A stretch of DNA of 64,000 bases from Acuticoccus sp963704595 (GTDB lineage Bacteria > Pseudomonadota > Alphaproteobacteria > Rhizobiales > Amorphaceae): the NCBI GenBank assembly GCA_963704595.1, contig OY969922.1:3782001-3846000 (forward strand), in the 5' to 3' direction. The notes under the pieces were generated by a model that saw only the letters and a program-made list of their open reading frames with translations, was not told the DNA's origin and made no database searches. Shown here one piece after another: positions 62,377 to 64,000 of this stretch. How positions within the stretch are numbered: position 1 is the first letter of the stretch; every line of letters starts with the position of its first letter. A program made the translations under genes and the position numbers.

Positions 62377-62497
62377 GCCGTCGCTGACGCAGAATTGACC
62401 GCTCTGGCGGCCGCCTTACCGGGTCGTAAGGTGGCGTGCGGTTTATCGGCGGCCCGAAAAGACCCATAAGAGTTCAAACAACGATTTGGGGTTCCTC

Positions 62498-63094
62498 ATG
62501 ATCAGCCGCCGCGCCTTTGCCGCGCTCGCCTTCGCGCTCTCACTTCCGCTCAGCTTCTCGGCCGCCTCCGCCGCCGAACCGCTGCCGGACAAGGTGCTGG
62601 GCAGCGCTGACGCGCCCGTGACCATCGTCGAGTACGCCTCGATGACCTGCCCGCACTGCGCAGCGTTCCACACTGGCACGTTCCAGGAGCTGAAGACCGA
62701 GTACATCGACACCGGGAAGGTGAAGTTCGTCCTGCGCGAATTCCCGTTCGACCCGCTTGCCGCGGCCGTGTTCATGCTCGCCCGCTGCTCCGACGACAAA
62801 TATTACGACGTCGTCGACCTCTACTTCGAGCATCAGCAGGAATGGGCCGTCCAGGACGACCCGCTGCCGAAAATCCGTGGATTGGCGCGTCAGGCAGGGT
62901 TCTCTGACGAGGCATTCCAGTCATGCTTAACAGATCAGAAACTCCTCGACGGCATCAATGCGGTCAAGGACAAGGGGTACGAGGAGATGGGTGTGCGTGC
63001 CACGCCCACGATCTTCATCGACGGTGAGAAGCTTGAAGGCTCCCGCGACATCGGCGCAATGCGCGCCATCATCGACCCGAAGCTGGGCAGCTAG
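62498..63094 (+). CDS. DsbA-family thiol-disulfide protein
   Basis: Periplasmic thioredoxin-fold protein starting at 62498 with a signal peptide (MISRRAFAALAFALSLPL, ending ASAA). The active site CPHC is at residues 51-54, and the cis-Pro loop is VRATPTIFIDG. The 198-residue length and EYASMTCPHCAAFH fit the DsbA/Com1 group. It could oxidise or reduce periplasmic disulfides, such as those in the Cys-rich carbonic anhydrase. smc starts 51 bp later. Confidence 0.92.
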   Translation: MISRRAFAALAFALSLPLSFSAASAAEPLPDKVLGSADAPVTIVEYASMTCPHCAAFHTGTFQELKTEYIDTGKVKFVLREFPFDPLAAAVFMLARCSDDKYYDVVDLYFEHQQEWAVQDDPLPKIRGLARQAGFSDEAFQSCLTDQKLLDGINAVKDKGYEEMGVRATPTIFIDGEKLEGSRDIGAMRAIIDPKLGS

Positions 63095-63145
63095 TCCCGC
63101 CATCGCCGGGGTGCGCGCTGCCGCGCCCCGGTCCGGGCTGCTCTG

Positions 63146-64000
63146 ATGCAGTTCGACAAGCTCCGCCTCATCGGCTTCAAGTCGTTCTGCGAGCCGACCG
63201 ACGTCGTCATCGAAAAGGGGCTGACCGGCGTCGTCGGCCCCAACGGCTGCGGCAAGTCCAACCTCGTCGAGGCGCTGCGCTGGGCGATGGGCGAGGCGTC
63301 CTACAAGTCCGTCCGCGGCTCCTCGATGGACGACGTGATCTTCGCAGGGTCCGGCAAGCGCTCCACGCGCGACAAGGCCGAAGTCACCCTCTTCCTCGAC
63401 AATACCGACCGCAACGCCCCCGCCGACCTCAACAACGCCGACTATCTCGAAGTCTCGCGCACCATCACCCGCGCGCTGGGGTCGGACTACCGCGTCAACG
63501 GCAAGACGGTGCGCGCGCGGGACGTGCAGCTCCTGTTCGCCGATGCTGCCACCGGCTCGCGCTCGCCCTCCATGGTGCGGCAGGGGCAGGTCGCCGAGCT
63601 GATCGCCGCCAAGCCGACCGACCGGCGCAACGTCCTCGAAGAAGCCGCCGGCATCTCCGGCCTGCGCGCCCGCAAGCACGAGGCTTCGCTGAAGCTCAAC
63701 CAGGCCGAGGTGAACCTGTCGCGGGTCGACGACGTCGCCGGCGAGGTCGAGCGGCAGGTGGAGGCGCTGAAGCGCCAGGCCCGCGCCGCCAAGCGCTACA
63801 AGACCCTGTCCGCCGAGATCCGCACGCTGGAGGCCGCCGTCCATCACCTGAGGTGGGTGGAGGCGCGGCAGACCGCCAAGACGACGGCCGAGGCCCTCGC
63901 CGCCGCCCGCGCCGCGCTCGCCGAGGCCGCCGAGACGCAGACCCGCACCGCCACCGAGGAAGCTGCCGCAGGCTACGCGATGCCGGCGCTGCGCGAAGCC
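63146..64000 (+). CDS. smc: Chromosome segregation protein SMC, N-terminal part
   Basis: ATPase that organises chromosomes with ScpA and ScpB. The frame starts at 63146 (MQFDKLRLIGFKSF) and stays open to the end of the window, so only 285 of about 1150 residues are seen. Walker A is GPNGCGKSNLVEALRWAMG; SRSPSMVRQGQVAELI and RRNVLEEAAGISGLRARK lead into the coiled coil (from about residue 170). Its place behind a DsbA-like gene is common in Rhizobiales. Confidence 0.97.
   Translation, partial: MQFDKLRLIGFKSFCEPTDVVIEKGLTGVVGPNGCGKSNLVEALRWAMGEASYKSVRGSSMDDVIFAGSGKRSTRDKAEVTLFLDNTDRNAPADLNNADYLEVSRTITRALGSDYRVNGKTVRARDVQLLFADAATGSRSPSMVRQGQVAELIAAKPTDRRNVLEEAAGISGLRARKHEASLKLNQAEVNLSRVDDVAGEVERQVEALKRQARAAKRYKTLSAEIRTLEAAVHHLRWVEARQTAKTTAEALAAARAALAEAAETQTRTATEEAAAGYAMPALREA

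Overview
The window is high-GC DNA from an alphaproteobacterium, most likely of the order Hyphomicrobiales (Rhizobiales). The evidence is a circularly permuted, two-piece tmRNA gene encoding the tag ANDNYAEARLAA, an alpha-type SspB adaptor, an LdtR-type MarR regulator beside an L,D-transpeptidase, a DUF2842 protein, and alphaproteobacterial gene orders such as hflK-hflC-DUF2065-Do protease, nrdR-ribD-ribE-ribH-nusB-thiL and plsX-fabH-ihfA-merR. I cannot name the genus. Gene content is chromosomal and mostly housekeeping. I see no insertion sequence, prophage, CRISPR array or integron.

Layout: 1-8.0 kb holds the end of an aminotransferase gene with a 90-bp tandem duplication, YjbQ, an exported coiled-coil protein, the periplasmic protease Do, HflKC with its small DUF2065 partner, and folA/thyA. 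8.2-9.8 kb holds ssrA, then sspB and mgsA. 10-14 kb has an exported metallo-beta-lactamase-fold protein, two flavoenzymes, a periplasmic repeat protein and a Tat-exported superoxide-dismutase-like protein with an altered active site. 14-18.7 kb is a polyamine-type ABC transporter. 18.8-26.8 kb carries RNA methyltransferases, an SCO protein, an MFS carrier, xseB, a histone-deacetylase-fold enzyme and tsaC. 27-31 kb runs on the plus strand: acyl-CoA dehydrogenase, metY and a delta-class carbonic anhydrase. 31-43 kb holds typA, ctaA, tRNA-Pro, two exported PRC-barrel-like proteins, a PHP protein, merR, ihfA, fabH, plsX, a DUF177 protein and a cytochrome bc1 chaperone. 43-50 kb has bamE, an RND exporter, a proton-pumping pyrophosphatase and an MFS carrier. 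50-56 kb is the riboflavin/nusB/thiL block with nrdR and glyA. 56-64 kb holds the L,D-transpeptidase with ldtR, mmsB, yceI, a UPF0173 hydrolase, mutY, a DciA-like gene, a thiol-disulfide protein and the start of smc.

How the genes work together: ssrA and sspB form one quality-control unit (tag addition, then delivery of tagged proteins to ClpXP), close to HflKC and the Do protease. folA and thyA overlap and share the folate cycle; glyA, about 47 kb away, feeds the same cycle. The rib genes, nusB and thiL form a tightly packed minus-strand block behind nrdR. The pot-like operon carries an internal terminator that should favour the binding protein over the permeases.

A major caveat is that at least 15 genes, several of them normally essential (glyA, typA, plsX, ribD, ribE), are interrupted by one-base shifts. 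Most are an extra base in a short homopolymer. This pattern points to consensus errors in the assembly rather than to pseudogenes. I report these genes as single coding regions spanning the shift and give the position of each shift.
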